A stretch of 64,000 nt of DNA from Gudongella sp964575895 (GTDB taxonomy: Bacteria; Bacillota; Clostridia; Tissierellales; Tissierellaceae). Positions within the stretch are counted from its first letter, which is position 1, and every line of letters starts with the position of its first letter. This document shows positions 32,756 to 41,732 of the stretch, in pieces. The stretch covers positions 62,001 to 126,000 of the forward strand of contig CAZNTE010000002.1 in NCBI GenBank assembly GCA_964575895.1, in the 5' to 3' direction. A model generated the notes under the pieces. It made no database searches and was not told the DNA's origin. It saw only the letters and a list, made by a program, of their open reading frames with translations. The position numbers and the translations under genes are program-made.

Positions 32756-32777
32756 CAAAAAAGGAGCTATTGCCCCT
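32756..32777 (-). terminator. terminator after divIVA
   Basis: Minus-strand AGGGGC / GCTCCT stem with a 4-base loop followed by TTTTTTG, in the 57-base gap between divIVA and lspA. Confidence 0.75.
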
Positions 32778-32785
32778 AAAGCCTT

Positions 32786-33280
32786 CTACTCTTGAACTTC
32801 GTTTATTTCGCTTTCATTTTTACTCCCAGACTCCATATCTTTATAGAAATCTTCCAAGGATAAAAGCTGTGCTTTCATAAATGACTCATAACGAGTCTTG
32901 AATATATAAATTTCCTTTTTAAGGTGTTCATATTCTTCTTTAATGTCTCTTACATCTTCACGAGCTTGTTGAATTATGTGTTTCCCCGTATCTTCTGCAT
33001 TTTCGATTATTACATCCGCTTTATTTCTTGCATTCAATCCCACTTCTTCAGCAGTTTTTTGAGCAATTAACAAGGTGCTTTTCAATGTTTCTTCCATAGT
33101 GTTGTATTGTCTGATTTGATCAGATAGCATTCCTATCTTATCCTTATACTCAATGTTTTCCTTGTACATCTTTTCATAATCGTTTATCATGTCAGTTAAA
33201 AAAGCATTAACATCTTTTGGCTTGAATCCCCAAAAACTTCTTTTGAAAACTTTGTTTTGAATATCCAATGGTGTTATCAT
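32786..33280 (-). CDS. divIVA: DivIVA-family cell division/polarity protein
   Basis: DivIVA binds curved membrane at poles and septa and recruits division and chromosome-anchoring proteins. The 164-aa protein has the conserved N-terminal membrane-binding domain (ITPLDIQNKVFKRSFWGFKPKDVNAFL) and a long coiled coil covering about residues 30-145. It ends the division cluster sepF-yggT-ylmH-divIVA, its usual place. Confidence 0.95.
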   Translation of the reverse strand: MITPLDIQNKVFKRSFWGFKPKDVNAFLTDMINDYEKMYKENIEYKDKIGMLSDQIRQYNTMEETLKSTLLIAQKTAEEVGLNARNKADVIIENAEDTGKHIIQQAREDVRDIKEEYEHLKKEIYIFKTRYESFMKAQLLSLEDFYKDMESGSKNESEINEVQE

Positions 33281-33292
33281 GACATCACTCCA

Positions 33293-34075
33293 TTACTTTA
33301 GTTTTCTTAAGACAATATTATATCTGCCTTTTTTGCTTTGCCCATTTATCTTAAACAGAATTACCCTACCTTTGCCTCTTACTGAAATTAAATCGCCTTC
33401 ATCTACTTCCTTAGATGCTTTGTCTATTTTTTCATGATTAATTTTTATAAGACCAGATTTTATAACCTCTAAACTTTCATTTCTAGATAGTTTAAAAGCA
33501 GCACTTATTATTGAATCCAGTCGAAAAGATGATATGAAATGAGATTCTTCCAAATATTCATCCTCTTTTCTTACTATTTCACTCTTCATGATCTTCCTTA
33601 ATTCAACCTTTGCATTTCTTACTTTCTGTAAATTAAGCATAATAAAATCAGTAATTTCTGATTTTAAAATAAGTATGGCTGAATAGGGAAAAATGTAAAT
33701 ATCCCCTATTTTTTCTCTCTTTATACCAAGGGAAAGTATGGTTCCTAGGTAATCTTTATGCATAAATCCATCCTCAGATGAACTGATCAGAATAGCTTCT
33801 ACACCTTCACCTATATCAAAGCTATTCATGTAATCTGGGAAAATAGCTAAAATTTTTCTCTCAGCTTCATCAATTCCCCCTGATTCCATATACCTTATGT
33901 CATCAAATCTATTAAGTATTGAAATGGCCATTTTCCTTTGATAAGGGTCTAAAAAATCCGTGTAAGATACTATGTGTTTATTTTGTGTTATGATTGCTTT
34001 GTCGATGATCTGTCTCATTTTAAATACTGTTTCCTGGTCTTTTATATGACCAGTAAGGGTGTCTTTATCAAACAT
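33293..34075 (-). CDS. ylmH: YlmH-like S4-domain RNA-binding protein
   Basis: YlmH homologues carry a C-terminal S4 domain; in Bacillus YlmH has been linked to ribosome quality control alongside RqcH. The 260-aa protein has the family's N-terminal domain (SYTDFLDPYQRKMAISIL, LGTILSLGIKREKIGDI) and the S4 motif (RLDSIISAAFKLSRNESLEVIKSGLIKINHE split over two helices). It lies between yggT and divIVA. rqcH is also in this window but about 2.5 kb away on the other strand. Confidence 0.92.
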   Translation of the reverse strand: MFDKDTLTGHIKDQETVFKMRQIIDKAIITQNKHIVSYTDFLDPYQRKMAISILNRFDDIRYMESGGIDEAERKILAIFPDYMNSFDIGEGVEAILISSSEDGFMHKDYLGTILSLGIKREKIGDIYIFPYSAILILKSEITDFIMLNLQKVRNAKVELRKIMKSEIVRKEDEYLEESHFISSFRLDSIISAAFKLSRNESLEVIKSGLIKINHEKIDKASKEVDEGDLISVRGKGRVILFKINGQSKKGRYNIVLRKLK

Positions 34076-34077
34076 AA

Positions 34078-34344
34078 CTAATTCACCAAATTAAGTATTA
34101 AAGTATAAATTAATCTTAAAATTATAATTGCAACCCAAGGTGAAAAATCAATGAAGCCTTTATTCAATCCAATTTTTTCTAATAACCCTCTAGCAGGTGC
34201 CATAATTGGCTCTGTCAATTCGTATAAAACTTTCCCAAATATGTTATTTGTAGGAATTCTAAATATATTTACAAAGATTCTGACGATAATTAAAATCTCT
34301 ATAAAGTCAAATAAAATTCTTACTGATCTTAAAAATGTATACAT
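34078..34344 (-). CDS. YggT-family membrane protein
   Basis: The 88-aa protein has two hydrophobic spans and the family motifs RIFVNIFRIPTNNIFGKVLYELTEPIMAPARGLLEKIG and IDFSPWVAIIILRLI (shown here only as landmarks). YggT/YlmG proteins are found in the division cluster of Gram-positives and cyanobacteria and are tied to membrane organisation, without a defined biochemical role. It follows sepF by 10 bases and precedes ylmH by two. Confidence 0.9.
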   Translation of the reverse strand: MYTFLRSVRILFDFIEILIIVRIFVNIFRIPTNNIFGKVLYELTEPIMAPARGLLEKIGLNKGFIDFSPWVAIIILRLIYTLILNLVN

Positions 34345-34354
34345 CTAGGTCTCC

Positions 34355-34792
34355 TTACCAAGGGAATATCCCTCTGTTTTTTAATTCATCTTTTAGTCCA
34401 TCAATTTCAACATTTGTTGGAGCTAATATAAAGATGTCCTTAGTTACTTTTTGTATCTTTCCTTCTACAGCATATAATCCACCATTTATAAAGTCAAAAA
34501 TTTGTCTTTTGACATTAGTATCAAGCTGTTCGAAATTTACTACTACTGCCTTTCTAAGCTTTAAATCATCAATTATTGATGGTGCCTCTTCATAGCTAAG
34601 TGGTTCGTGAACTGCAATTTTCATGTTGTTATTAGTATGAATATTTACTACCTTATTGTTATACTTCTTAGATTTAGCCGGTGCTGAAATTTCAACATCA
34701 TCAATTTCATCTTCGTAAACAATCTCTTCCTCTTCTTCTTCGTAATCATCGATACCAATAAAATACTTAAATTTGTCTAAAAAATTACCCAT
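34355..34792 (-). CDS. sepF: Cell division protein SepF
   Basis: SepF polymerises into rings that bundle FtsZ and anchor it to the membrane. The 145-aa protein has an N-terminal amphipathic helix (MGNFLDKFKYFIGI), an acidic linker (about 17-35) and the globular domain with AVVVNFEQLDTNVKRQIFDF and ALYAVEGKIQKV. GAGGGAA precedes the ATG. It lies between yggS and yggT as in Bacillus. Confidence 0.95.
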   Translation of the reverse strand: MGNFLDKFKYFIGIDDYEEEEEEIVYEDEIDDVEISAPAKSKKYNNKVVNIHTNNNMKIAVHEPLSYEEAPSIIDDLKLRKAVVVNFEQLDTNVKRQIFDFINGGLYAVEGKIQKVTKDIFILAPTNVEIDGLKDELKNRGIFPW

Positions 34793-34803
34793 AATATTCC
34801 CTC

Positions 34804-35499
34804 CTAATAATTTCTTTTGCCAAATATACCAGTTCCTACCCTAATCATATTTGATCCCTCTTCAATTGCAATTTCATAATCATTGGTCATTCCCATGGAT
34901 AAGACATCCATACTTATTTCCCCGTATCCTCTTTTAATAATGTCCTCTTTAAGATTATATAAGCCTCTAAAGGTTTCTCTTAGGACTTTTTCATCTTCAG
35001 TAAAAGGGGCAATAGTCATTAGTCCCTTAACCTTAATGTGTTCAAAAGTTAATAACTGTTCTATAAAAGGAATAACATCATCCTTATATAGTCCATATTT
35101 TGTATCTTCCTTAGCAATATTTACCTGAACTAAGCAATCGATTAATCTATTGGAAGCTTTAGCTCTTTTATTGATTTCCTTAGCTAATGATATTCTGTCC
35201 AAAGAATGAATAAGATGAATTTTATCAGCTATGTATTTAACCTTATTTGTTTGGAGGTGACCTATCATATGATACCTGGGAATATCTCCAAGTATAGCCA
35301 TCTTATCCATTAGTTCCTGAACCTTATTCTCTCCCATATCCAGGTGATTTAAATCTAATACTTCTTGAATCTTTTCTACTGGTTGAGTTTTACTAACGGC
35401 TATTAAAGTCACATCATCAAATCTATTTTTCTTTGCCAAAGTTTCCTTGATTCTATTTTCTATCTCACTAATATTATCCTTAATACTAATTTTAAACAC
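34804..35499 (-). CDS. YggS/PipY-family pyridoxal phosphate homeostasis protein
   Basis: YggS/YlmE proteins are single-domain PLP barrel proteins that buffer PLP and affect amino acid metabolism. The 231-aa reading frame has the PLP lysine in LIAVSKTQ, HMIGHLQTNK, VQVNIAKE and the C-terminal SMGMTNDYEIAIEEGSNMIRVG and FGKRNY. The start is uncertain: a GTG at 35499 almost touches its AGGGG, while an ATT at 35490 has better spacing (see findings). It is the first of the classical ylm genes here, following the HlyD-like gene by 5 bases. Confidence 0.93.
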   Translation of the reverse strand: MFKISIKDNISEIENRIKETLAKKNRFDDVTLIAVSKTQPVEKIQEVLDLNHLDMGENKVQELMDKMAILGDIPRYHMIGHLQTNKVKYIADKIHLIHSLDRISLAKEINKRAKASNRLIDCLVQVNIAKEDTKYGLYKDDVIPFIEQLLTFEHIKVKGLMTIAPFTEDEKVLRETFRGLYNLKEDIIKRGYGEISMDVLSMGMTNDYEIAIEEGSNMIRVGTGIFGKRNY

Positions 35500-35504
35500 C
35501 CCTA

Positions 35505-36734
35505 TTACTGCAATATTTGACCTTCATATACTTTGGAAGGATCCTTTATTACCTCATCATGTATGTTCAAAGTTCGAATTCTCTCACCATCATCAGTTAC
35601 CAGGTATCCATCATTGTTACCCTTGCTGACATAAGTTGTATCCCCTTCAACTCCCAAAACATCAACTCTTCTAAATTTAACAACCCCATAAAATTCTTTT
35701 ACGTATACACCTGATACTCCATCTCTCTCAAATATACTAGAGTTTGGAACTCCCAAGGCATCATCTTCACTTATTAAAATTCCTGCATCCACATTTCTTT
35801 TATTATATACTTCTGCTATATAATTTGTAGATTTAAATACTAAAATTCTCTTGTTATCAAATAGAATATCATTAACGATTGGGATCCTTATAGTTATTAT
35901 CTCTTCATCATTTCCCATTAGTCTGATTTGATAGCTTCTTCCTAAAACATACTCCATATTATCAATATCAACTAGAACCCCCACGTACCAATCAGAACTA
36001 TCTATTATCTTAAAAACTGATCTATCATCAACTTCATTATCTAGTCGAAACATGGATGGATCAAGATCTTCCAAACCACTAACACTTAATACTTCTTCGG
36101 ATCCATCCAGTAAGTAAGAAACAATTCCTGAATGATTAGAGTATAGTTTGCTGGAAAACTTGCTTAAACTGTTTATTAGCTGAGTTCTTCTGATTTTAAG
36201 GTCCTCTAAGTTTGATGTGGAGTAATTATTATCACTTATTTCATCCATATCTGGTGTATTTAATAGTATTAAGCTATTTTTTAAACTATAGACTTCTCCT
36301 ATATTTCCGCTTAAAATCTCATTTTGAATGGATGAAAGGATTACTTCCATGTTTGATTGTGTATTTGCAACATTTGGACTAGAAGCATTCTCTAAGAAGG
36401 CAATCCAATTTTCTATATTATCCAGTTCAGTCTTCAGGCTAGTAGTATCATTTAATGATGCCACTTCTGCCACTTCAACTCCAACTCTTACCCTGTCCCC
36501 TTCCTTTACTATGGGATAGGTTTCACCAAGAAAGTCAGTTTTGTAGACTTTCTCATCTCTTATAATAATACCTTGTCCCCATTGAACTTTTTCATATTTC
36601 CATTCCCTAGGTAAAACAGTATCTACATTCTCCCCAAAAACTAAAGGGAGAATAGTAACAATGGCAAATATTCCAAGAATACCTACAAAGTATATCAATA
36701 TTCTTTTTCTACCTACCTTTATGTTCTCTGTCAT
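35505..36734 (-). CDS. HlyD-family membrane-anchored adaptor-like protein
   Basis: The roughly 409-aa protein has a cytoplasmic N-terminus, one membrane span (about residues 13-30) and a long outside part with a biotinyl-lipoyl-like half motif (VREGDRVRVGVEVAEVAS-type), a helical hairpin (about 90-170), and a returning lipoyl half near HSGIVSYLLDGSE, as in membrane-fusion proteins of efflux pumps. No ABC or RND partner is nearby; it sits with a small membrane protein upstream and yggS-sepF downstream. Start: ATG at 36734, five bases after AGGTGAG. Function unknown; an envelope or division role is a guess from context. Confidence 0.75.
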   Translation of the reverse strand: MTENIKVGRKRILIYFVGILGIFAIVTILPLVFGENVDTVLPREWKYEKVQWGQGIIIRDEKVYKTDFLGETYPIVKEGDRVRVGVEVAEVASLNDTTSLKTELDNIENWIAFLENASSPNVANTQSNMEVILSSIQNEILSGNIGEVYSLKNSLILLNTPDMDEISDNNYSTSNLEDLKIRRTQLINSLSKFSSKLYSNHSGIVSYLLDGSEEVLSVSGLEDLDPSMFRLDNEVDDRSVFKIIDSSDWYVGVLVDIDNMEYVLGRSYQIRLMGNDEEIITIRIPIVNDILFDNKRILVFKSTNYIAEVYNKRNVDAGILISEDDALGVPNSSIFERDGVSGVYVKEFYGVVKFRRVDVLGVEGDTTYVSKGNNDGYLVTDDGERIRTLNIHDEVIKDPSKVYEGQILQ

Positions 36735-36743
36735 TAGTCTCAC

Positions 36744-37118
36744 CTAACTAAAAAATTTCCCATACTTACTCATAATTTTAAATCGATTTATCGAATCGAT
36801 TCTAAGTTTAATCACCTTGTTAGCATATGTGATTATCTTTATGGAATTTTCATGTTTTATTGCTCCAACTAAAATCCCTTTAAACTTTTCACTGGATTTA
36901 GTAACTACACTAATTTCATCTCCAGCCTTTAAGATAGTACCATCTAAAAAAAATTCTTGCATGTCAGTATCTTCAATCTCTTCTTGAGAAATATGCCTGT
37001 TATCTATGAAAATTATATTATTTTTTAGATAGATTTTCTCTCTTAATACTATGAGAGTGTAGCCTAAAAGACTGGCAAACAGAAACATGGAAGCAATTAC
37101 TGTCACAAATTCAAGCAT
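36744..37118 (-). CDS. Uncharacterised single-span membrane protein
   Basis: The 124-aa protein has one N-terminal membrane segment (about residues 3-24, FVTVIASMFLFASLLGYTLI) and a soluble remainder that may form a small beta domain resembling the NfeD or SH3-like type (LDGTILKAGDEISVV, FKGILVGAIKHENSIKI). I do not recognise the family. It starts the unit that leads through the HlyD-like gene into yggS-sepF-yggT-ylmH-divIVA, after GGAGG, and is back to back with the tRNA-Pro promoter. Confidence 0.75.
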   Translation of the reverse strand: MLEFVTVIASMFLFASLLGYTLIVLREKIYLKNNIIFIDNRHISQEEIEDTDMQEFFLDGTILKAGDEISVVTKSSEKFKGILVGAIKHENSIKIITYANKVIKLRIDSINRFKIMSKYGKFFS

Positions 37119-37179
37119 GCAAAGTCCTCCTTTAAATAATTAAGTAAAGTATACCATAAAATAGGCCTATTTTAAACAC

Positions 37180-37208
37180 TTTACAAAATGTATTTTATGG
37201 TTTATAAT
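37180..37208 (+). promoter_or_regulatory. sigma-A promoter of tRNA-Pro
   Basis: TTTACA (37180-37185) and a perfect TATAAT (37203-37208) are 17 bases apart; the expected start is within about 5 bases of the mature tRNA 5' end. Confidence 0.75.
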
Positions 37209-37219
37209 CATTTTGACAT

Positions 37220-37296
37220 CGGGGTGTAGCGCAGCTTGGTAGCGCACAAGTCTGGGGGACTTGGGGCCGTAGGTTCAAATCCTATCACTCCGACCA
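37220..37296 (+). tRNA. tRNA-Pro (anticodon GGG)
   Basis: A full cloverleaf: acceptor CGGGGTG/CACTCCG, D arm GCGC...GCGC, anticodon stem CAAGT/ACTTG around the loop CTGGGGG (anticodon GGG, reading CCC and CCU), T arm with loop TTCAAAT, discriminator A and an encoded CCA. It is a single-gene unit on the plus strand with its own promoter and terminator. Confidence 0.95.
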
Positions 37297-37302
37297 TAAA
37301 AG

Positions 37303-37336
37303 ACCTTTGTAATTGTTGAAATTACAAAGGTTTTAT
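37303..37336 (+). terminator. terminator of tRNA-Pro
   Basis: ACCTTTGTAATT pairs perfectly with AATTACAAAGGT across a 5-base loop, followed by a T-rich tail, 6 bases after the CCA end. Confidence 0.85.
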
Positions 37337-37392
37337 ATATTTTTTGAGTAAAGTACTTATTACTAATTCATGTGCCATATTTGATTAATTAA

Positions 37393-37422
37393 TAAAAAAA
37401 AGAGCTATAGAAAATAGCCCTT
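37393..37422 (-). terminator. terminator after gpsA
   Basis: Minus-strand AAGGGCTAT / ATAGCTCTT stem (one G-U) followed by TTTTTT, directly after the gpsA stop. It ends the DUF512-der-plsY-gpsA run. Confidence 0.85.
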
Positions 37423-38451
37423 TTACCACTTATCAGCATTCTTTGAAGCAATTATTTCCATTTCATGCTTCTTTTCTCTTCCCATCAATTTAATTACAGA
37501 TTGTCTTACATCTGCTCCCTTATATAGAACATTATAAATTTCTTTAGTAATGGGCATATCAACATCTAACTTATTGGCAAGCTCGTATGTTGATTTAGTT
37601 GTCTTTATTCCCTCTACAACCATGCCAACCTCATTTGCTGCTTCATCCATTGATAGACCTTTACCAATTAGAATTCCAGCTCTCCTATTTCTACTATGCA
37701 TACTAGTACAAGTTACTATTAAATCTCCCATGCCAGATAAACCTGAAAATGTATCAGGATCAGCTCCCATGGCAACACCTAACTTAGCCATTTCAAACAT
37801 ACCTCTTGTCATTAGAGCAGCTTTGGTATTATCTCCAAATCCCAACCCATCTGATATCCCAGCTCCTAAAGCAATTATATTTTTCAATGCACCACCTAAT
37901 TCAACTCCTATTATGTCAGGATTTGTATAAATCCTTAAACTGGGTGTTGAAAACTCATCTTGAACTTTTTCTGCAGCTTGTTTATTAGTTGAAGCAGAGA
38001 CTAAAGTGGTGGGAATATTAATAGCGACCTCTTCTGCATGTGAAGGCCCGGATAAAGCTACGAAAGGATTGTCTGGTAAATATTCCTTAACAATTTCTGA
38101 AATCCTCATCATAGTATTATTTTCTATACCCTTTGCAAGATTTACTATAATCTGATCAGCTGATACCATACTCTTAATTCTTTCAATAACGGGCCTAACA
38201 TTTTGAGTAGGTATGGCTAATACAATGATGTCTTTACCTTTAACAACTTCTTCTAATGAATTAGAGACTCTTAAACTCTCTGGAAGTTTGACACCGTTTA
38301 AATACTTATTATTTGTCTTTTCCACTGCCATTTCCAAAGCTTGCTCTTGAGATCTGACCCAAAGATCAACTTTCTTTCCTTCATTGCAAAGCAATATACT
38401 AAGAGCGCTTCCCCAAGAACCACCACCAAGTATTGCAATTTTTGATTTCAT
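37423..38451 (-). CDS. gpsA: Glycerol-3-phosphate dehydrogenase [NAD(P)+]
   Basis: GpsA reduces dihydroxyacetone phosphate to sn-glycerol-3-phosphate for phospholipid synthesis. The 342-aa protein has the Rossmann motif ILGGGSWGSALS, the segments NLAKGIE, ALSGPSHAEEV, the catalytic lysine in GVELGGALKNIIALG, and GDNTKAALMTRG. It follows plsY, the next enzyme of the pathway, by 5 bases. Confidence 0.97.
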   Translation of the reverse strand: MKSKIAILGGGSWGSALSILLCNEGKKVDLWVRSQEQALEMAVEKTNNKYLNGVKLPESLRVSNSLEEVVKGKDIIVLAIPTQNVRPVIERIKSMVSADQIIVNLAKGIENNTMMRISEIVKEYLPDNPFVALSGPSHAEEVAINIPTTLVSASTNKQAAEKVQDEFSTPSLRIYTNPDIIGVELGGALKNIIALGAGISDGLGFGDNTKAALMTRGMFEMAKLGVAMGADPDTFSGLSGMGDLIVTCTSMHSRNRRAGILIGKGLSMDEAANEVGMVVEGIKTTKSTYELANKLDVDMPITKEIYNVLYKGADVRQSVIKLMGREKKHEMEIIASKNADKW

Positions 38452-38456
38452 TTAAA

Positions 38457-39044
38457 TCACCTGCCAAGTCTATTTTCAGTTCCACTTATAAGTCTTTTAA
38501 TATTTTCCTTATGTCTGTAATACCCAAGAATCATTAAAAACAAAATGGTTAAAGTTCTATAAATATAAAATTCTTTTGTTCCAAAAATGGATAACACAAA
38601 CAAGGTACTTAAAAATACCAATGAGCCTAAAGAGACATACTTAAAAATTGCTGCCACAAATACTCCAACTATAACACTTATTAAGGTAATTGGAAATTCC
38701 AAAACTGCCAAGGTAGCTATAGTTGTAGCAATACCCTTGCCACCTTTAAAATTTAAGAATATTGGGTAATTATGACCAATGACTGTAAATATTGCTGCGA
38801 CTAATCCTCCATCATATCCAGAAATTAGAATACCAATATTAACAGCAATTATACCCTTAAAAAAGTCTAGAAGAAAAGTAATTACTCCTAGTTTTTTACC
38901 CATTATCCTTAGGGCATTTGTAGCTCCTGCATTACCACTCCCGTGATTTCTAATATCAATCTTCTTAAAATATTTTCCTACAAAATAGGCTGAAGAAAAG
39001 CTCCCTACAAGATAGGAAATTACAATTATTAAAAAGAAGTTCAT
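38457..39044 (-). CDS. plsY: Glycerol-3-phosphate acyltransferase PlsY
   Basis: PlsY acylates glycerol-3-phosphate with acyl-phosphate in the membrane. The 195-aa multispan protein carries the three conserved loops: SGNAGATNALRIMGKK, GHNYPIFLNFKGGKGIATT and the C-terminal YRHKENIKRLISGTE. Its ATG overlaps the der stop by one base. Substrate (gpsA) and product lines meet in this operon. Confidence 0.97.
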   Translation of the reverse strand: MNFFLIIVISYLVGSFSSAYFVGKYFKKIDIRNHGSGNAGATNALRIMGKKLGVITFLLDFFKGIIAVNIGILISGYDGGLVAAIFTVIGHNYPIFLNFKGGKGIATTIATLAVLEFPITLISVIVGVFVAAIFKYVSLGSLVFLSTLFVLSIFGTKEFYIYRTLTILFLMILGYYRHKENIKRLISGTENRLGR

Positions 39045-40363
39045 TATCTTTCTCCTTTTTCCCTTAATTCAAATTGTATAGGTGTCCCCACAAAACCAAA
39101 ATGATTTCTTATCTGATTCTCAATATATCTAACATATGAAAAATGCATTAATTCCTTGATATTAACAAAGATAACAAACTTAGGTGGTCTTACTGAAACT
39201 TGAGTACCATAGTAAATCTTAGCCCTCTTACCCTTATCGCTAGGTGGTTGATTCATAAGAATTGCCTGATTAAGGATATCATTTAGTACTCCAGTTTGGA
39301 TCCTAAGATTATAATTGTTGTTAACAATATTTATCGTCTCCAGAAGCTTGTCAACTCTTTTACCTGTCATAGCAGAAATATAAACTATTGGAGCATAGGT
39401 CATAAAACCTAATGTTTCCCTTAGCTCTTTTTCAAAAGCAAGGTAGGTTTTGTCATCTTTCTCAACTATATCCCATTTATTTACTGCAATTATCATTGCT
39501 TTTCCATTGTCATGGGCATATCCAGCTATTTTTGTATCTTGCTCTGTAACACCCATTGTCCCATCAATTACCAATACACAAATATCAGCCCTATCGATGG
39601 CAGTTAAGGTCCTTACAACTGAATATCTTTCAACCTTCTCATCTATATATCTTTTTCTTCTTAATCCTGCAGTATCAACAAAAATATACTTATTATCTCC
39701 TACTTGGAAATAACTATCAATACTATCTCTAGTTGTACCAGGTATATCAGTTACTATTACTCTTTCTTCCCCTAGAATATGATTAATTAAAGATGACTTA
39801 CCAGCATTAGGTCGACCAATAAATGCAACTCTAATACTTTCTTCATCAACTTCCATATCTTTGTTTTCAGGGAAAAATTTAACTACTTCATCTAGCAGAT
39901 CTCCTAAACCAAGGGATTGTTCTGCAGAAACAATTAGAGGTGTTCCAAGACCGAGCTCATAGAATTCATATATCTCATCTGGTGTTTTTCTTGTGTCAAT
40001 TTTATTAGCAACAAGAAGTACATTTCTTCCAGATTTTCTAAGAATTTCTCCGATTTCTCTATCAGTAGAAGTTAATCCTTCCACACCATCCACAACAAAT
40101 AGAATAGCATCTGCGGTTTCAATTGCTATTTCAGCTTGTCTTTTAATATTCAGCATAATTATATCATCTTTTTCTGGTTCTAATCCACCAGTATCTATGA
40201 TTGTGTAATGTTTACCTAACCACTCACCTTCTGCGTATATTCTATCCCTTGTTACACCTGGTTTATCTTCTGTAATTGCAATTCTCCTGCCTGCCATTTT
40301 GTTAAATAATGTTGATTTCCCAACATTTGGTCTTCCTACAATACATACTATTGGTCTACTCAT
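39044..40363 (-). CDS. der: Ribosome-associated GTPase Der (EngA)
   Basis: Der is a tandem GTPase for 50S assembly. In the 439-aa protein the two G domains are evident: first GRPNVGKSTLFN, DTGGLE and NKID; second GRPNAGKSSLIN, DTAGLRRK and NKWD, followed by the KH-like C-terminal domain (FVNIKELMHFSYVRYIENQIR). It starts within the last bases of the DUF512 gene and leads into plsY-gpsA. Confidence 0.97.
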   Translation of the reverse strand: MSRPIVCIVGRPNVGKSTLFNKMAGRRIAITEDKPGVTRDRIYAEGEWLGKHYTIIDTGGLEPEKDDIIMLNIKRQAEIAIETADAILFVVDGVEGLTSTDREIGEILRKSGRNVLLVANKIDTRKTPDEIYEFYELGLGTPLIVSAEQSLGLGDLLDEVVKFFPENKDMEVDEESIRVAFIGRPNAGKSSLINHILGEERVIVTDIPGTTRDSIDSYFQVGDNKYIFVDTAGLRRKRYIDEKVERYSVVRTLTAIDRADICVLVIDGTMGVTEQDTKIAGYAHDNGKAMIIAVNKWDIVEKDDKTYLAFEKELRETLGFMTYAPIVYISAMTGKRVDKLLETINIVNNNYNLRIQTGVLNDILNQAILMNQPPSDKGKRAKIYYGTQVSVRPPKFVIFVNIKELMHFSYVRYIENQIRNHFGFVGTPIQFELREKGER

Positions 40364-41699
40364 ACTTCACCTCTTTATCAATTAGTCTAATTAAGTCAGA
40401 ACCATCTACCTTTGAATAGATAATTCTCTTGTTCATTTTTTCATTTGCCTCTTCTAAAGTTATATTATCAAGGAATATTTCCTCATCAACTTTCATCATG
40501 GATCTAGGAATAATAACTAAATCGGTTTCTTCCATATCTTTTATCTGCTCAACCAGATCTCCACCTGTAACAAGTCCTGAAACAGTAATTGTCTCTCCGA
40601 AGAAATTATTCTTTATGGGTACAACTATTATGTTTAGCCCAATAAATTTATCCTCAATTTTCCTAGCTATTTCATTCATAAATTCACCTGCCAATTTCCC
40701 AGTTGCAAAAATTATAGTCTTGGAATGAACTCTTTTTTTATGAATTTTATCCAGAGCTTCTTCAATTTCACTTGCAAAAGATCTTAGCAATCCTACCCCA
40801 TTTTCATACTGGGGAAATCCTTCATACTCATCATAAGTTGGAAGATCTTCCTTTGATACCAAATAAAATTCATCTGAAGCAAATATATACCTAGTATCTA
40901 ACTTATTCATATATTCATCTTGCATCTTGTTGATGTCGGCAATTAAAACTTTGGCTTTTTCTTCATCATATGTTTCAAGTTTTGCCAAACTTTCCCTGTA
41001 CTTTGTAACTCCAACGGGTACAACTGCAACAGAATTGATTGAAGGGTAAAGTTTTGACAAGTCCTCAATAGTTTTCCTTAACTCGTCTCCATCATTAACT
41101 CCAGGCACTAATACTATTTGACAGTTCATTTCCAGGTTAGCCTTATGAAAACTCTTTAGAATTTCGTATATCTTTCCAGCCTTCTTATTTTTAAGCATCT
41201 TAATCCTGAGTTCAGGGTTCGTGGTATGAACGGAAACATTAATTGGGCTTAATCTATATTGTATTATTCTATCTATGTCATCCTGACTCATATTAGTTAA
41301 GGTTATGAAGTTTCCCTGTAAAAATGATAACCTGGAGTCATCATCCTTAAAATATAGGGTGTCTCGCATATTTGGAGGTAACTGGTCGATAAAGCAAAAC
41401 ATACATTTATTCTGACAACTCTTTGCCTTATCAATTAAGGGATTAGTAAATATGATACCCAGGTCTTCACTAATCTCTTTTTCAATTTCCAGTTCCCAAA
41501 TTTCTCCATCTTCCTTCTGAATAACAACCTCTAAATATTCATCTGAAATTAAATACTTATAGTCAATGACATCTTTAACAGGTGTGTCATTAATAGTCAA
41601 TAGTATATCTCCTGGATCTACTCCAAGTTCATCGGCTATACTACCAAGAACAACATCCTCAATTATATTTCTTGATTCCTTTATGTTTGTAATTTCCAT
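40356..41699 (-). CDS. DUF512-family radical-SAM protein with PDZ domain
   Basis: The roughly 447-aa protein starts with a PDZ-like domain (about 5-70, VVLGSIADELGVDPGDILLTINDT), then the iron-sulfur motif SCQNKCMFCFIDQLP, a radical-SAM barrel (LTNMSQDDIDRIIQYRLSP, NVSVHTTNPELR, VLVPGVNDGDEL) and the C-terminal DUF512 domain. It is widespread and conserved next to der in Clostridia, but its substrate is unknown. Start: ATG at 41699 after GGTGGT; an in-frame upstream start is less likely. Confidence 0.9.
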   Translation of the reverse strand: MEITNIKESRNIIEDVVLGSIADELGVDPGDILLTINDTPVKDVIDYKYLISDEYLEVVIQKEDGEIWELEIEKEISEDLGIIFTNPLIDKAKSCQNKCMFCFIDQLPPNMRDTLYFKDDDSRLSFLQGNFITLTNMSQDDIDRIIQYRLSPINVSVHTTNPELRIKMLKNKKAGKIYEILKSFHKANLEMNCQIVLVPGVNDGDELRKTIEDLSKLYPSINSVAVVPVGVTKYRESLAKLETYDEEKAKVLIADINKMQDEYMNKLDTRYIFASDEFYLVSKEDLPTYDEYEGFPQYENGVGLLRSFASEIEEALDKIHKKRVHSKTIIFATGKLAGEFMNEIARKIEDKFIGLNIIVVPIKNNFFGETITVSGLVTGGDLVEQIKDMEETDLVIIPRSMMKVDEEIFLDNITLEEANEKMNKRIIYSKVDGSDLIRLIDKEVKYE

Positions 41700-41732
41700 T
41701 GTTACCACCAATCCTAAACCTATAAAATATGT

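Noticed and set aside
37140..37220. The inverted AT-rich sequence before tRNA-Pro as a regulatory RNA or repeat
   Set aside because: It is adequately explained by the overlapping -35/-10 elements of the tRNA promoter and shows no conserved RNA core.
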